DNA from: Peptococcaceae bacterium 1198_IL3148
GTDB lineage: Bacteria; Bacillota; Desulfotomaculia; Desulfotomaculales; Desulfohalotomaculaceae
DNA length: 63,972 nt
Direction: 5' to 3'
Assembly (NCBI GenBank): GCA_036763105.1
Contig: JBAIYS010000014.1
Location: forward strand, 1 to 63,972
Every line of letters starts with the position of its first letter. Positions within the stretch are counted from its first letter, which is position 1. The notes under the pieces were generated by a model. That model saw only the letters and a list, made by a program, of their open reading frames with translations. It was not told the DNA's origin and searched no databases. The translations under genes and the position numbers were made by a program. Below, one piece after another: positions 31,529 through 39,084 of this stretch.

Positions 31529-31604
31529 GGCCCCTTGGTCAAGCGGCCTAAGACACCGCCCTTTCACGGCGGTAACACGGGTTCGAATCCCGTAGGGGTC
31601 ACCA
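31529..31604 (+). tRNA. tRNA-Glu(TTC), copy 2
   Basis: Identical in sequence to the tRNA at 31350-31425. The Lys-Glu spacer is one base shorter than in the first pair. Confidence 0.96.
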
Positions 31605-31691
31605 TTATTAAAGGACACAACAAAGTGTCCTTTTAATTATTCTCAATAAAAAGTTGCAAAATGATATAAATTTACTATAATAAAGGTATAT

Positions 31692-31766
31692 GCGGATGTA
31701 GCTCAATGGTAGAGCATCAGCTTCCCAAGCTGAGGGTTGCGAGTTCGATCCTCGTCATCCGCTCCA
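31692..31766 (+). tRNA. tRNA-Gly(CCC)
   Basis: Seventy-five bases: acceptor GCGGATG/CATCCGC, anticodon stem TCAGC/GCTGA around loop TTCCCAA (anticodon CCC), T arm GAGTTCGATCCTC, encoded CCA. A terminator-like hairpin follows. Confidence 0.95.
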
Positions 31767-31769
31767 GTG

Positions 31770-31802
31770 AGGTTATCATCATCATGATGATAACCTTTTT
31801 TC
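31770..31802 (+). terminator. Terminator of the tRNA cluster
   Basis: AGGTTATCATCATCATGATGATAACCT contains a near-perfect stem, followed by TTTTT. It lies four bases after tRNA-Gly. Confidence 0.85.
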
Positions 31803-31822
31803 ATAGAGGAGGATTGATTAAC

Positions 31823-32041
31823 TTGTTAAATAAACTAATTGCCTCTAAACAAGAGGTGGCATTGCATTATACCGATGGGCCTTCAGCAAAATATATTTAC
31901 GGCTATATTACAGAGATTGATGAGAAAATGATGTTGATTAAAATTGTCTACAACCAGCGGGAATGTATATTCCCACTGTCGTCAGTGGTTAGAATAGAGC
32001 CGGTTTTAGATAATGTCGGTGGCATAAAGAAAAAATCATAA
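31823..32041 (+). CDS. Conserved small protein of unknown function
   Basis: A 72-residue protein starting (TTG) MLNKLIASKQEVALHYTDGP. GAGGAGG lies ten bases before the start; the frame extends upstream into the tRNA-Gly gene but that part cannot be coding. The core alternates hydrophobic and polar residues (YIYGYITEIDEKMMLIKIVY; ECIFPLSSVVRIEP), suggesting a small beta-barrel of the Sm/SH3 type. I do not recognise a named family. It stands alone between the tRNA terminator and the scfA promoter. Confidence 0.6.
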   Translation: MLNKLIASKQEVALHYTDGPSAKYIYGYITEIDEKMMLIKIVYNQRECIFPLSSVVRIEPVLDNVGGIKKKS

Positions 32042-32070
32042 CATACATATTATGAATAAACAGTTTATTA

Positions 32071-32100
32071 TTGCATCGTCTTCTATAATTGACTTATAAT
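32071..32100 (+). promoter_or_regulatory. Promoter of scfA
   Basis: TTGCAT (32071-32076) and TATAAT (32095-32100) with 18-base spacing, 26 bases before the scfA start. Confidence 0.65.
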
Positions 32101-32125
32101 AAAATGCGGAAAGGGGTTGAACAAT

Positions 32126-32275
32126 TTGAGTAAACACATTAAAACACTAAATGCTAAGTCATTGGCTTCAACTGTTAAAGCTGGTGGTTGCGGTGAGTGC
32201 CAAACTTCCTGTCAATCTGCGTGTAAAACCTCATGCACTGTGGGCAATCAGGTTTGTGCTAAAGAGGCTAACTAG
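32126..32275 (+). CDS. scfA: SCIFF peptide (six-cysteines-in-forty-five) precursor
   Basis: A 49-residue peptide starting (TTG) MSKHIKTLNAKSLASTVKAG and then GGCGECQTSCQSACKTSC and VGNQVC. It has six cysteines (22, 25, 29, 33, 37, 44), the exact SCIFF pattern. SCIFF peptides are the ribosomal precursors of thioether-bridged products found across Clostridia. AAGGGG is 11 bases upstream. Its radical SAM maturase follows after 124 bases that contain a terminator, giving more peptide than enzyme message. Confidence 0.93.
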   Translation: MSKHIKTLNAKSLASTVKAGGCGECQTSCQSACKTSCTVGNQVCAKEAN

Positions 32276-32296
32276 TTACATACCAGTGACAGAACT

Positions 32297-32331
32297 AACC
32301 CGATCCCTTACGGGATTGGGTTAAATTTTTT
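32297..32331 (+). terminator. Terminator or attenuator between scfA and scfB
   Basis: AACCCGATCCC (32297-32307) and GGGATTGGGTT (32312-32322) pair and are followed by AAATTTTTT. Confidence 0.75.
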
Positions 32332-32399
32332 GTGTATAGACTGTTTTCCCTCGTGGTTGATATAAATTGGTTAGATATAACGTTTGAGGAGGTTTTTTA

Positions 32400-33743
32400 G
32401 TGCTACATAAATTTGAGTTTGATGGAACTAAACTGGTGCTGGATGTTCATAGCGGTGCGCTGCATCAGGTGGATGACTTGACCTGGGATTTATTAAATGA
32501 CTTCGAGGTAACCCCAAAGGAAACCTTGTTAGCAAAATATAGTGATAAATATCATCCGGCAGAGGTGGCGGAGGTATTGGCGGAAATAGAGCAATTAAAG
32601 GCCCAGGGGTTGTTATTTAGCCCCGATCCTTTGGGAGGTAGCTATCACCCTCAAGAAGGGGTGGTGAAAGCGCTGTGCCTGCACATTGCCCACGATTGTA
32701 ATTTGCGCTGTCGCTATTGCTTTGCCGGCCAAGGTCCCTTTGGTGGCGACCGCAGTTTAATGAGTGTGGAAACTGGAATTGCGGCCCTGGACTTTCTATT
32801 CCAGCAAAGTGTTGGCCGCAAACATGTGGAGGTGGACTTCTTTGGCGGCGAACCCCTGATGAACTTTGGGGTGGTTAAACAATTGGTGGAATACGGCCGC
32901 AACAAAGCCAAAGAATTGGGCAAAGAGGTTAAGTTTACCCTGACCACCAATGCAGTGCTGTTGGACGAAACGGTGCAGCAGTACCTGGTGGACAACCACA
33001 TCAGCGTGGTGCTTAGCCTTGATGGTCGAGACTGCGTACATGATAAAATGCGACCAACGGCTGGCAATAATGGATCATACCAAAGGGTATTAAAAAATAT
33101 CAAAGCCATGGTGGAAAAGAACCCTCCCGGCGGTTATTATGTGCGGGGAACCTTTACCCGACACAACCTAGACTTTAGCCAAGATGTGTTGCACATGATT
33201 GAGCAAGGTTTTGTGGATATTTCAGTGGAGCCGGTGGTGGCCAGCCCTGAGGATGACTATGCCTTTCGCCCCGAGGATTTGCCGATAATTAAGGAAGAAT
33301 ATGCCAACCTAACCAGGCATATTTTAAGTATGAAACAGCAAAACAAACCGGTCAATTTCTTTCACTTTAATATCGATCTCGATGGCGGCCCCTGTTTGGC
33401 CAAAAGATTATCCGGTTGCGGTGCCGGTCACGAATATATGGCGGTAACCCCAGATGGGTACCTTTATCCCTGCCACCAATTTGTTGGCCGTCCAGAATAT
33501 AAAATCGGTCATGTTACCGATAAGCAATTAAATAAAGAAATCAGCAAAATGTTTAGAAATGCCCATATCTATAATAAACAGAGTTGCAGTGAATGCTGGG
33601 CCAAGTATCACTGCAGCGGGGGTTGCCATGCCAACGCCCAATCCTTTAATCACGATCTGCACAAACCCTATCAACTGGGCTGTGATTTAGCCAAAATTAG
33701 GCTTGAATGTGCCCTTTATTTAAAGGCTAAACTGGCTGATTAG
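32400..33743 (+). CDS. scfB: SCIFF radical SAM maturase
   Basis: A 447-residue radical SAM/SPASM enzyme that forms Cys-to-Thr thioether crosslinks in the SCIFF peptide (CteB/ScfB type). Residues about 1-85 form a RiPP recognition element (FEFDGTKLVLDVHSGALHQV). The radical SAM cluster motif is CNLRCRYCFAGQGPFGG; the SPASM region has CLAKRLSGCGAGHEYMAVTP, YPCHQFVG and CSECWAKYHCSGGCHAN, which bind auxiliary iron-sulfur clusters. GTG start with GAGGAGG upstream. Confidence 0.94.
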   Translation: MLHKFEFDGTKLVLDVHSGALHQVDDLTWDLLNDFEVTPKETLLAKYSDKYHPAEVAEVLAEIEQLKAQGLLFSPDPLGGSYHPQEGVVKALCLHIAHDCNLRCRYCFAGQGPFGGDRSLMSVETGIAALDFLFQQSVGRKHVEVDFFGGEPLMNFGVVKQLVEYGRNKAKELGKEVKFTLTTNAVLLDETVQQYLVDNHISVVLSLDGRDCVHDKMRPTAGNNGSYQRVLKNIKAMVEKNPPGGYYVRGTFTRHNLDFSQDVLHMIEQGFVDISVEPVVASPEDDYAFRPEDLPIIKEEYANLTRHILSMKQQNKPVNFFHFNIDLDGGPCLAKRLSGCGAGHEYMAVTPDGYLYPCHQFVGRPEYKIGHVTDKQLNKEISKMFRNAHIYNKQSCSECWAKYHCSGGCHANAQSFNHDLHKPYQLGCDLAKIRLECALYLKAKLAD

Positions 33744-33780
33744 ACGTCAATGGCCAATAAACATCAAATTTAGCTAAAAC

Positions 33781-33818
33781 AGGACAAATAGCCGCCAAAA
33801 GGCGGCTTTGCTTGTCCT
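33781..33818 (+). terminator. Terminator after scfB
   Basis: AGGACAA and TTGTCCT enclose an inner AGCCGCC/GGCGGCT stem. The tail is not T-rich, but the structure is strong and separates scfB from the next promoter. Confidence 0.55.
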
Positions 33819-33827
33819 ATTAGTAAT

Positions 33828-33855
33828 TTACCTGTCACATTCTCTGTGGTATAAT
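33828..33855 (+). promoter_or_regulatory. Promoter of the M23 peptidase gene
   Basis: An extended -10 element TGGTATAAT (TATAAT at 33850-33855) has a weak -35 TTACCT at 33828-33833, 16 bases away. Confidence 0.5.
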
Positions 33856-33942
33856 GTTATTGCTTTGCCAACCTATTCCATTGCTACCGTATAAAAACAA
33901 AAAGTAAATAGAGAAAAGAAACTGAAAGGGGTTGTCATTTGT

Positions 33943-35316
33943 TTGTCTCAGAGCAATCCGACAGTAGAAAAAAATTTACCACCTTTTAGTCAACTGCCTT
34001 CTAAATGGCGTTTGGGTTTAATTTTGGGTTTAATATTGGGGCTAGTATTGTTGACCAATTATATGATTAAAGATTACCAAACCGCTTGTGCCGTTGAGGT
34101 TGACGGCCAAACCATTGCTGTGGTCAGCAGCGAGGGTCAGGCCAAAGCGGTGATCAAGGAATTAGTTAACCAACAGACTAAAAAATTAGATAAACCGGTG
34201 GAAGTCAAGCAAAAAATCCAGTATCAGCAGGTAAAAAAGGATAAAGATTCTATAATTGATAGCAAACAACTGCAAGAAAAGTTAAGTCCACTGCTGGTCT
34301 ATCAATTTGATGGGGCAGCGGTGAAGGTGGATGGCAAAGTACAGTTTGTGTTCCAAGATAAAAAGCAAGCCGATCAATTCATCGACAAACTAAAAAAACA
34401 GTACCAAGTGGCCGATAATGCCAAGGTGAAGTTTGAAGAAAAAGTGGCAGTCACAGAAATGAAAGTTACCACCGATAAATTAACCACTGTTAATAAAGCA
34501 CTGGCTAAGGTTAAAGAGGCTGGCACCATTCCCTATTACATAGTGAAGGAAGGCGATACCCTTTGGGATATTGCCACCAGTAACGACATATCTGTTGATG
34601 ACTTGATTGCATTTAATCCGGATTTTAAACCGGAACTGATGCAAATTGGACAAAAGCTAAAGATGGCTGACAAACAACCACTGATTAATGTGGTGAGCAC
34701 CTTTGAAAAGGTAGTTGAAGAAAAGGTACCGGCACCGGTTGAAGTTAGAAGAAACAGCACCATGTTACAGGGCAAGAGCAAAGTGGTGCAAACCGGTGAG
34801 CAAGGGTTAAAGGAAGTCAAGTACCAAGTGGTGGCTAAAAACGGCGAAGTGGATGATAAAATAATCATCGCTGAGAAGACACTGAAGGAACCGGTAACGG
34901 AAATTGTGGAAAAGGGCACCCGCACTTTGGTTGCCACCCGTAACTACGGTGGTGGCAGATTGGCTAAACCCGCCGGCGGCTCAATAACATCGCCCTTTGG
35001 CGGACGTTGGGGCAGAAGCCATGAAGGCATAGACTTAGGGGCCGCAAACGGCAGCGCAGCGGTGGCTGCCGAGGCTGGTACTGTGATCAGGGCCAGTTGG
35101 TATGCCGACTATGGCAATTGCGTGGATATATCCCATGGCAACGGCATGGTTACCCGCTATGCTCACCTTTCCAAAATCAGCGTTTCTGTTGGTCAAAGTG
35201 TCCAACGGGGACAGGTTATTGGCAATGTAGGTAACACCGGTCGCAGTACCGGCCCACACCTGCACTTTGAAGTGTTAATTAATGGACGACCACAAAACCC
35301 TGCAAACTACTTATAA
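33943..35316 (+). CDS. Cell-wall M23 metallopeptidase with LysM and G5 domains
   Basis: A 457-residue envelope protein. It has an N-terminal transmembrane anchor (about residues 24-42), a Lys-rich region, a LysM domain (about 200-245, YYIVKEGDTLWDIATSNDIS), a G5 domain (about 250-330) and a C-terminal M23 endopeptidase. Zinc motifs HEGIDLG and PHLHFEV are intact, so it should cleave peptidoglycan cross-bridges. The overall architecture resembles Clostridial LysM-G5-M23 proteins. TTG start. A terminator follows, so it is monocistronic. Confidence 0.92.
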   Translation: MSQSNPTVEKNLPPFSQLPSKWRLGLILGLILGLVLLTNYMIKDYQTACAVEVDGQTIAVVSSEGQAKAVIKELVNQQTKKLDKPVEVKQKIQYQQVKKDKDSIIDSKQLQEKLSPLLVYQFDGAAVKVDGKVQFVFQDKKQADQFIDKLKKQYQVADNAKVKFEEKVAVTEMKVTTDKLTTVNKALAKVKEAGTIPYYIVKEGDTLWDIATSNDISVDDLIAFNPDFKPELMQIGQKLKMADKQPLINVVSTFEKVVEEKVPAPVEVRRNSTMLQGKSKVVQTGEQGLKEVKYQVVAKNGEVDDKIIIAEKTLKEPVTEIVEKGTRTLVATRNYGGGRLAKPAGGSITSPFGGRWGRSHEGIDLGAANGSAAVAAEAGTVIRASWYADYGNCVDISHGNGMVTRYAHLSKISVSVGQSVQRGQVIGNVGNTGRSTGPHLHFEVLINGRPQNPANYL

Positions 35317-35320
35317 TATA

Positions 35321-35349
35321 AAACCTCTGCCACTGGGGCAGGGGTTTTT
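35321..35349 (+). terminator. Terminator after the M23 peptidase gene
   Basis: AAACCTCTGCC and GGCAGGGGTTT pair around ACTGG-like loop bases and are followed by TT. Confidence 0.75.
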
Positions 35350-35370
35350 ATTTTACCAGTAGAATTACCT

Positions 35371-35398
35371 TTATAACGATAATACCAGGTGCTATAAT
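35371..35398 (+). promoter_or_regulatory. Promoter of the TPR protein gene
   Basis: TTATAA (35371-35376) and TATAAT (35393-35398) at 16-base spacing with an upstream TG (TGCTATAAT), 36 bases before the start. Confidence 0.5.
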
Positions 35399-35433
35399 AA
35401 TAATGTTGAAGATTATATTAGGAGGAGATATAT

Positions 35434-36156
35434 TTGTTCTTTTTCGATCGTAAAAGACTAAAAAGACATGCACGGGTGATAGTTGTTATCCTTGTCATAG
35501 TATTATCAGTGGGTTTAATTATGAGCTCTATCCAATGGGCCAGCGCTCCGCTGCCGGCGGCTACGTCAAGTAACGACCAGCAAGTATCCCAAGAGGAAAT
35601 GCAGAAGGCATTGAAGGAGCAAATTACTAAGCTGGAAAAAGAGGTAACGGAAAAGCCAAAGGATATTACATTGATGTCCCAGTTGGCCTATATATACCAG
35701 TTAAGTGGTGAAACCGAACAGGGCCTGAAGTTTTTCCAAGGGCAAATAGATACTTTGTCCGGGCTGAATAAAGAAAACCCTAAAGATGCCGATACTTTAC
35801 TGGCGCTGGCCATCTGCTATGACATTGTTGGCAATGTGGATAAAGCAACGGAACACTTTAATAAAGTGATCGAGATCAATCCAGACAACTATGATGTTCG
35901 TCTAATGCTGACCAATGTACATTTCCACAACGCAAAATTTGATCTGGCAGAGGAACAGGTTAAATATGTGGTGGACAAACAACCGGAAGATGCCAGGGCC
36001 ATTAACATGTATGCCTATGTGCTGGCGGCCAAAGAAGACTATCAAGGGGCGGTGGCGCAAATAGAAAAATACATTGAGATGGTTGGCGAAGAAGGTCAAG
36101 GGGTGGAACAGGCCAAGAATGATCTGGCCGAATGGAAAAAACAAATTAAAAAGTAG
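35434..36156 (+). CDS. Membrane-anchored TPR-repeat protein
   Basis: A 240-residue protein with a single N-terminal membrane anchor (about 15-35) followed by Ala/Pro-rich linker and at least three tetratricopeptide repeats (SQLAYIYQLSGETEQGLKFF; LALAICYDIVGNVDKATEHF; MYAYVLAAKEDYQGAVAQIE). TPR arrays mediate protein contacts; the extracytoplasmic part may scaffold envelope proteins. The specific role is unknown. TTG start after AGGAGGAG. Flanked by its own promoter and terminator. Confidence 0.8.
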   Translation: MFFFDRKRLKRHARVIVVILVIVLSVGLIMSSIQWASAPLPAATSSNDQQVSQEEMQKALKEQITKLEKEVTEKPKDITLMSQLAYIYQLSGETEQGLKFFQGQIDTLSGLNKENPKDADTLLALAICYDIVGNVDKATEHFNKVIEINPDNYDVRLMLTNVHFHNAKFDLAEEQVKYVVDKQPEDARAINMYAYVLAAKEDYQGAVAQIEKYIEMVGEEGQGVEQAKNDLAEWKKQIKK

Positions 36157-36165
36157 TTAGACCAC

Positions 36166-36193
36166 GGGTGCATTAACCAATGCACCCTTTTTT
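36166..36193 (+). terminator. Terminator after the TPR gene
   Basis: GGGTGCATT (36166-36174) and AATGCACCC (36179-36187) are followed by TTTTTT. Confidence 0.9.
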
Positions 36194-36273
36194 GTTGGCA
36201 TATTTTACCGCTGGAAGCCCCTTCAAACAAACATATATAATTTAATTACATGTTTTTATTGGAGGTGCACTAC

Positions 36274-37164
36274 ATGACAACGGGAGATCTGCATAACGGC
36301 ACATCCGCTGTAACGGTAATATTGACGTTACTGATGATATTGGTGGTTGGCGTTGGCATAGTGCTAGGCTGGCAAAACCACCGCTCATATATTTATAGTA
36401 TTGGTAGAGAAATAGCCAAATATGGGACGTTAGTCCAGACTTATCATTTGTCCTATCTCAAAGGGGACCATTTTGTGGTAAAATATTATCCAGGAGATAA
36501 AGAACAGGCGACATTAGCTTTAGAGGCGGCAGAAAACTTTGTCGGGCCGATTGCAGAAAAATTAGGATATATACCAGAGCAAGAAGTAACCATTGTTGTT
36601 TACCCAACCAGAGAAAAACTAAATAACTATTTTGGCTGGCCGGCGGATGAGAGTGCCATGGGGGTTTACTGGGCTGGCACCATTAGAGTGCTGGCACCCC
36701 GGGAATGGATTAATACAGACAACGCTGCTGATATGCGAGAAATATTTTTTTCATCTGGTCCAATGGCCCATGAAATTGCCCACTTGGCTGTGGATTATCG
36801 CACCAGGGGTAACTACACCCGTTGGTTCACCGAAGGGATAGCCCAATATATAGAGTTAGAATTGACCGGGTTTCGGTTTAAAGATCCAGCGGGCACGTTG
36901 GATCAACAACGTTATTCAATTGAACAACTAACCAACCAATTTGATCAATTGCCTAACCAATCATTGGCCTATCGACAATCGCTGGCGGCAACATATTATT
37001 TGGTGGCGGTCTATGGCGAAGGGGTATTAACAGAAATATTAGATGAGCTGATGAGCGGTGCCACCATGGACCAAGCGCTACAACGCACCTGTGACGTTGA
37101 TTTAAAAAATTTTGAAAATCAGCTAAATAAGTGGTTGGATAATAACTGGCATGTGTTATCATAG
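36274..37164 (+). CDS. Membrane-anchored gluzincin-type peptidase (MA superfamily)
   Basis: A 296-residue protein with one N-terminal transmembrane helix (about 12-34) and an extracytoplasmic domain. The zinc motif HEIAH in SGPMAHEIAHLAVDY is followed by the third ligand in WFTEGIAQYIELE, the gluzincin (peptidase MA-like) arrangement. Substrate unknown; it may process envelope proteins. The ATG at 36274 follows GGAGGTG; the upstream in-frame ATG at 36250 precedes that site. Confidence 0.82.
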   Translation: MTTGDLHNGTSAVTVILTLLMILVVGVGIVLGWQNHRSYIYSIGREIAKYGTLVQTYHLSYLKGDHFVVKYYPGDKEQATLALEAAENFVGPIAEKLGYIPEQEVTIVVYPTREKLNNYFGWPADESAMGVYWAGTIRVLAPREWINTDNAADMREIFFSSGPMAHEIAHLAVDYRTRGNYTRWFTEGIAQYIELELTGFRFKDPAGTLDQQRYSIEQLTNQFDQLPNQSLAYRQSLAATYYLVAVYGEGVLTEILDELMSGATMDQALQRTCDVDLKNFENQLNKWLDNNWHVLS

Positions 37165-37268
37165 ATAGTGTTGAAATTAGAGTTTATAAACATGTATTTT
37201 TATGTTAATGTAGGAATATGATGTAAATATATTTATCCCTGGTATGCACTAAAGGAGGCAGTTATAAT

Positions 37269-38522
37269 TTGAAAAGAATTGTTGTTAATGGTGGTCAGCC
37301 CCTTGTTGGCCGCATCAGAGTTAGTGGGGCCAAAAATGCTGCGCTGGCTTTAATCTGTGCTGCACTAATGTCCGATAAACCCTTGGTTTTAGATAACGTA
37401 CCCGATATCAGCGATGTGCGTGTAATTATAGAAATAATCGGCACCATTGGTGCCAACGTCCGTTGGGAAGGACCCAATTCATTGCGCATTGTTCCTTCTG
37501 CTGAATTAAAGGACAACCCACCATACGATTTAGTAAAAAAACTCAGAGCCTCCAATTTGCTGGTGGGACCCCTTTTAGCGAAGTATGGTCAAGCAAACAT
37601 TGCCTTGCCCGGGGGTTGTAATATCGGCGTTAGGCCGATGGACTTACACTTTAAGGGCTTGTCCGGATTAGGGGCTAAAGTTTCCATTAACCGCGGCTGC
37701 ATTGTGGGCACTGCCAAAAAGCTAACCGGCGCCAGAATATATTTAGATTTTCCCAGCGTTGGTGCCACCGAAAACATTATGATGGCCGCCTGTCTGGCCG
37801 AAGGACAGACCATTATTGAGAACGTGGCTAAAGAGCCGGAGATTGTGGATTTAGCCAATTTCTTAAATGCCATGGGCGCCAAAGTAAGGGGTGCTGGCAC
37901 CGATGTGATTAAAATTGAAGGGGCAACCGCATTGGATAGCTGTGAACGGTATACAGTTATTCCCGATCGCATCGAGGCGGGAACCTATATGGTGGCTGCC
38001 GCCGCCACCCGCGGCGATGTAATGGTGGAAAATGTGATTGCCAAACACTTGGAACCGGTAATTGCTAAGCTAAGGGAAGCCAATGTTTTAGTGGAAGAGC
38101 ATGAGGATTATGTGCGGGTTAAGGCCGACCAGTCTTTAAATCCGGTGGATATTAAAACCATGCCTTACCCAGGGTTTCCCACCGACATGCAGTCCCAAAT
38201 GGCGGTAATGCTTTGTACTGTACCGGGCACCAGTGTCATTATTGAAAATATTTTTGAAAACCGTTTTCAAATTGCTGACGAACTGAAGCGGCTGGGGGCC
38301 AATATTAAAGTAGAGGGTAGAATGGCAGTAATCGAAGGGGTGCCAGCATTACACGGTACCCAGGTGAAGGCCACAGATTTACGGGCCGGGGCGGCACTGT
38401 TGATAGCCGGGCTGGTGGCCAAGGGCGAAACCATTATTAACGATTCCCACTATATTTATCGTGGCTATCAAGATATTGATAGCAAGCTGCAAAACCTAGG
38501 GGCAGATGTGAAAATTGTATAA
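37269..38522 (+). CDS. murA: UDP-N-acetylglucosamine 1-carboxyvinyltransferase MurA
   Basis: MurA transfers enolpyruvate to UDP-GlcNAc, the first committed step of peptidoglycan synthesis. The 417-residue protein starts (TTG) MKRIVVNGGQPLVGRIRVSG, the SGAKNAALAL loop follows, and the active-site cysteine (target of fosfomycin) is in LPGGCNIGVRPMDLH near residue 117. The C-terminal part has FPTDMQSQMAVML and DLRAGAALLIAGL. AAGGAGG precedes the start. Confidence 0.97.
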   Translation: MKRIVVNGGQPLVGRIRVSGAKNAALALICAALMSDKPLVLDNVPDISDVRVIIEIIGTIGANVRWEGPNSLRIVPSAELKDNPPYDLVKKLRASNLLVGPLLAKYGQANIALPGGCNIGVRPMDLHFKGLSGLGAKVSINRGCIVGTAKKLTGARIYLDFPSVGATENIMMAACLAEGQTIIENVAKEPEIVDLANFLNAMGAKVRGAGTDVIKIEGATALDSCERYTVIPDRIEAGTYMVAAAATRGDVMVENVIAKHLEPVIAKLREANVLVEEHEDYVRVKADQSLNPVDIKTMPYPGFPTDMQSQMAVMLCTVPGTSVIIENIFENRFQIADELKRLGANIKVEGRMAVIEGVPALHGTQVKATDLRAGAALLIAGLVAKGETIINDSHYIYRGYQDIDSKLQNLGADVKIV

Positions 38523-38537
38523 CGGTTATAATAATCG

Positions 38538-38580
38538 AAGGGGTGCATGTGCTCAAAGGAGTACCTGTGCCCCTTTTGTT
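38538..38580 (+). terminator. Terminator between murA and rlmH
   Basis: AAGGGGTGCA and TGTGCCCCTT pair around GTGCTCAAAGGAGTACC (itself a small hairpin) and are followed by TTGTTT. Confidence 0.65.
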
Positions 38581-38601
38581 TAAACTTACAGAGGTGATAA
38601 T

Positions 38602-39081
38602 GTGCGTATCAGTGTTATCGCGGTGGGCAAGTTAAAGGAAAAATACCTAAGGGATGGGGTGCAGGAGTATTTAAAACGTCTGCAGCCCTACGCCAGAGTG
38701 GAAATAATTGAAGTAAATGACCAGCCCCATGGTGAGGGCCTATCTCCCCAAGGGGCGGAACAGGTAAAACAAAAAGAGGCAGAGCGGATTGAAAAGCACA
38801 TCAGACATGACACCCTGCTAATTGCCCTGGACTTAGCCGGTAAAATGTACAGCTCAGAGGAACTGGCCGCTTATATGGAAAATTTAATGCTCAGGGGCAA
38901 AAGTGACATTACCATGATCATTGGCGGCTCGTTGGGCATCAGCCAACAACTGCTGCAGCGCTGTCAACTGAAACTATCCTTTTCCAAAATGACCTTCCCC
39001 CACCAACTAATGCGGTTAATTTTAGTAGAACAAATTTACCGCGCCTTTAAAATAATTAAAAATGAACCGTACCACAAGTAA
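38602..39081 (+). CDS. rlmH: 23S rRNA (pseudouridine1915-N3) methyltransferase RlmH
   Basis: A 159-residue SPOUT methyltransferase. The start MRISVIAVGKLKEKYLRDGV and the C-terminal knot region IIGGSLGISQQLLQRC, then KMTFPHQLMRLILVEQIYRA are diagnostic. The last residues EPYHK are the conserved tail. GTG start after AGAGGTG. It converges with pheA, with only three bases between stop codons. Confidence 0.96.
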   Translation: MRISVIAVGKLKEKYLRDGVQEYLKRLQPYARVEIIEVNDQPHGEGLSPQGAEQVKQKEAERIEKHIRHDTLLIALDLAGKMYSSEELAAYMENLMLRGKSDITMIIGGSLGISQQLLQRCQLKLSFSKMTFPHQLMRLILVEQIYRAFKIIKNEPYHK

Positions 39082-39084
39082 CGG

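Larger units (their letters stand above)
31262..31607 (+). repeat. Tandem direct repeat containing the two Lys-Glu tRNA pairs
   Basis: Unit 1 (31262-31428) and unit 2 (31442-31607) are identical except for a one-base length change and one base difference in the inner spacer (TAATAATTGG versus TAATACTGG). This is a recent tandem duplication. Confidence 0.9.

Noticed and set aside
31278-31595. 105-codon frame with an internal repeat
   Set aside because: It runs through four tRNA genes; the repeat is the duplicated tRNA pair.
31262-31607. Direct repeats as a possible CRISPR or mobile element
   Set aside because: The two long units are explained fully by tRNA genes; there are no spacers, cas genes or terminal inverted repeats.
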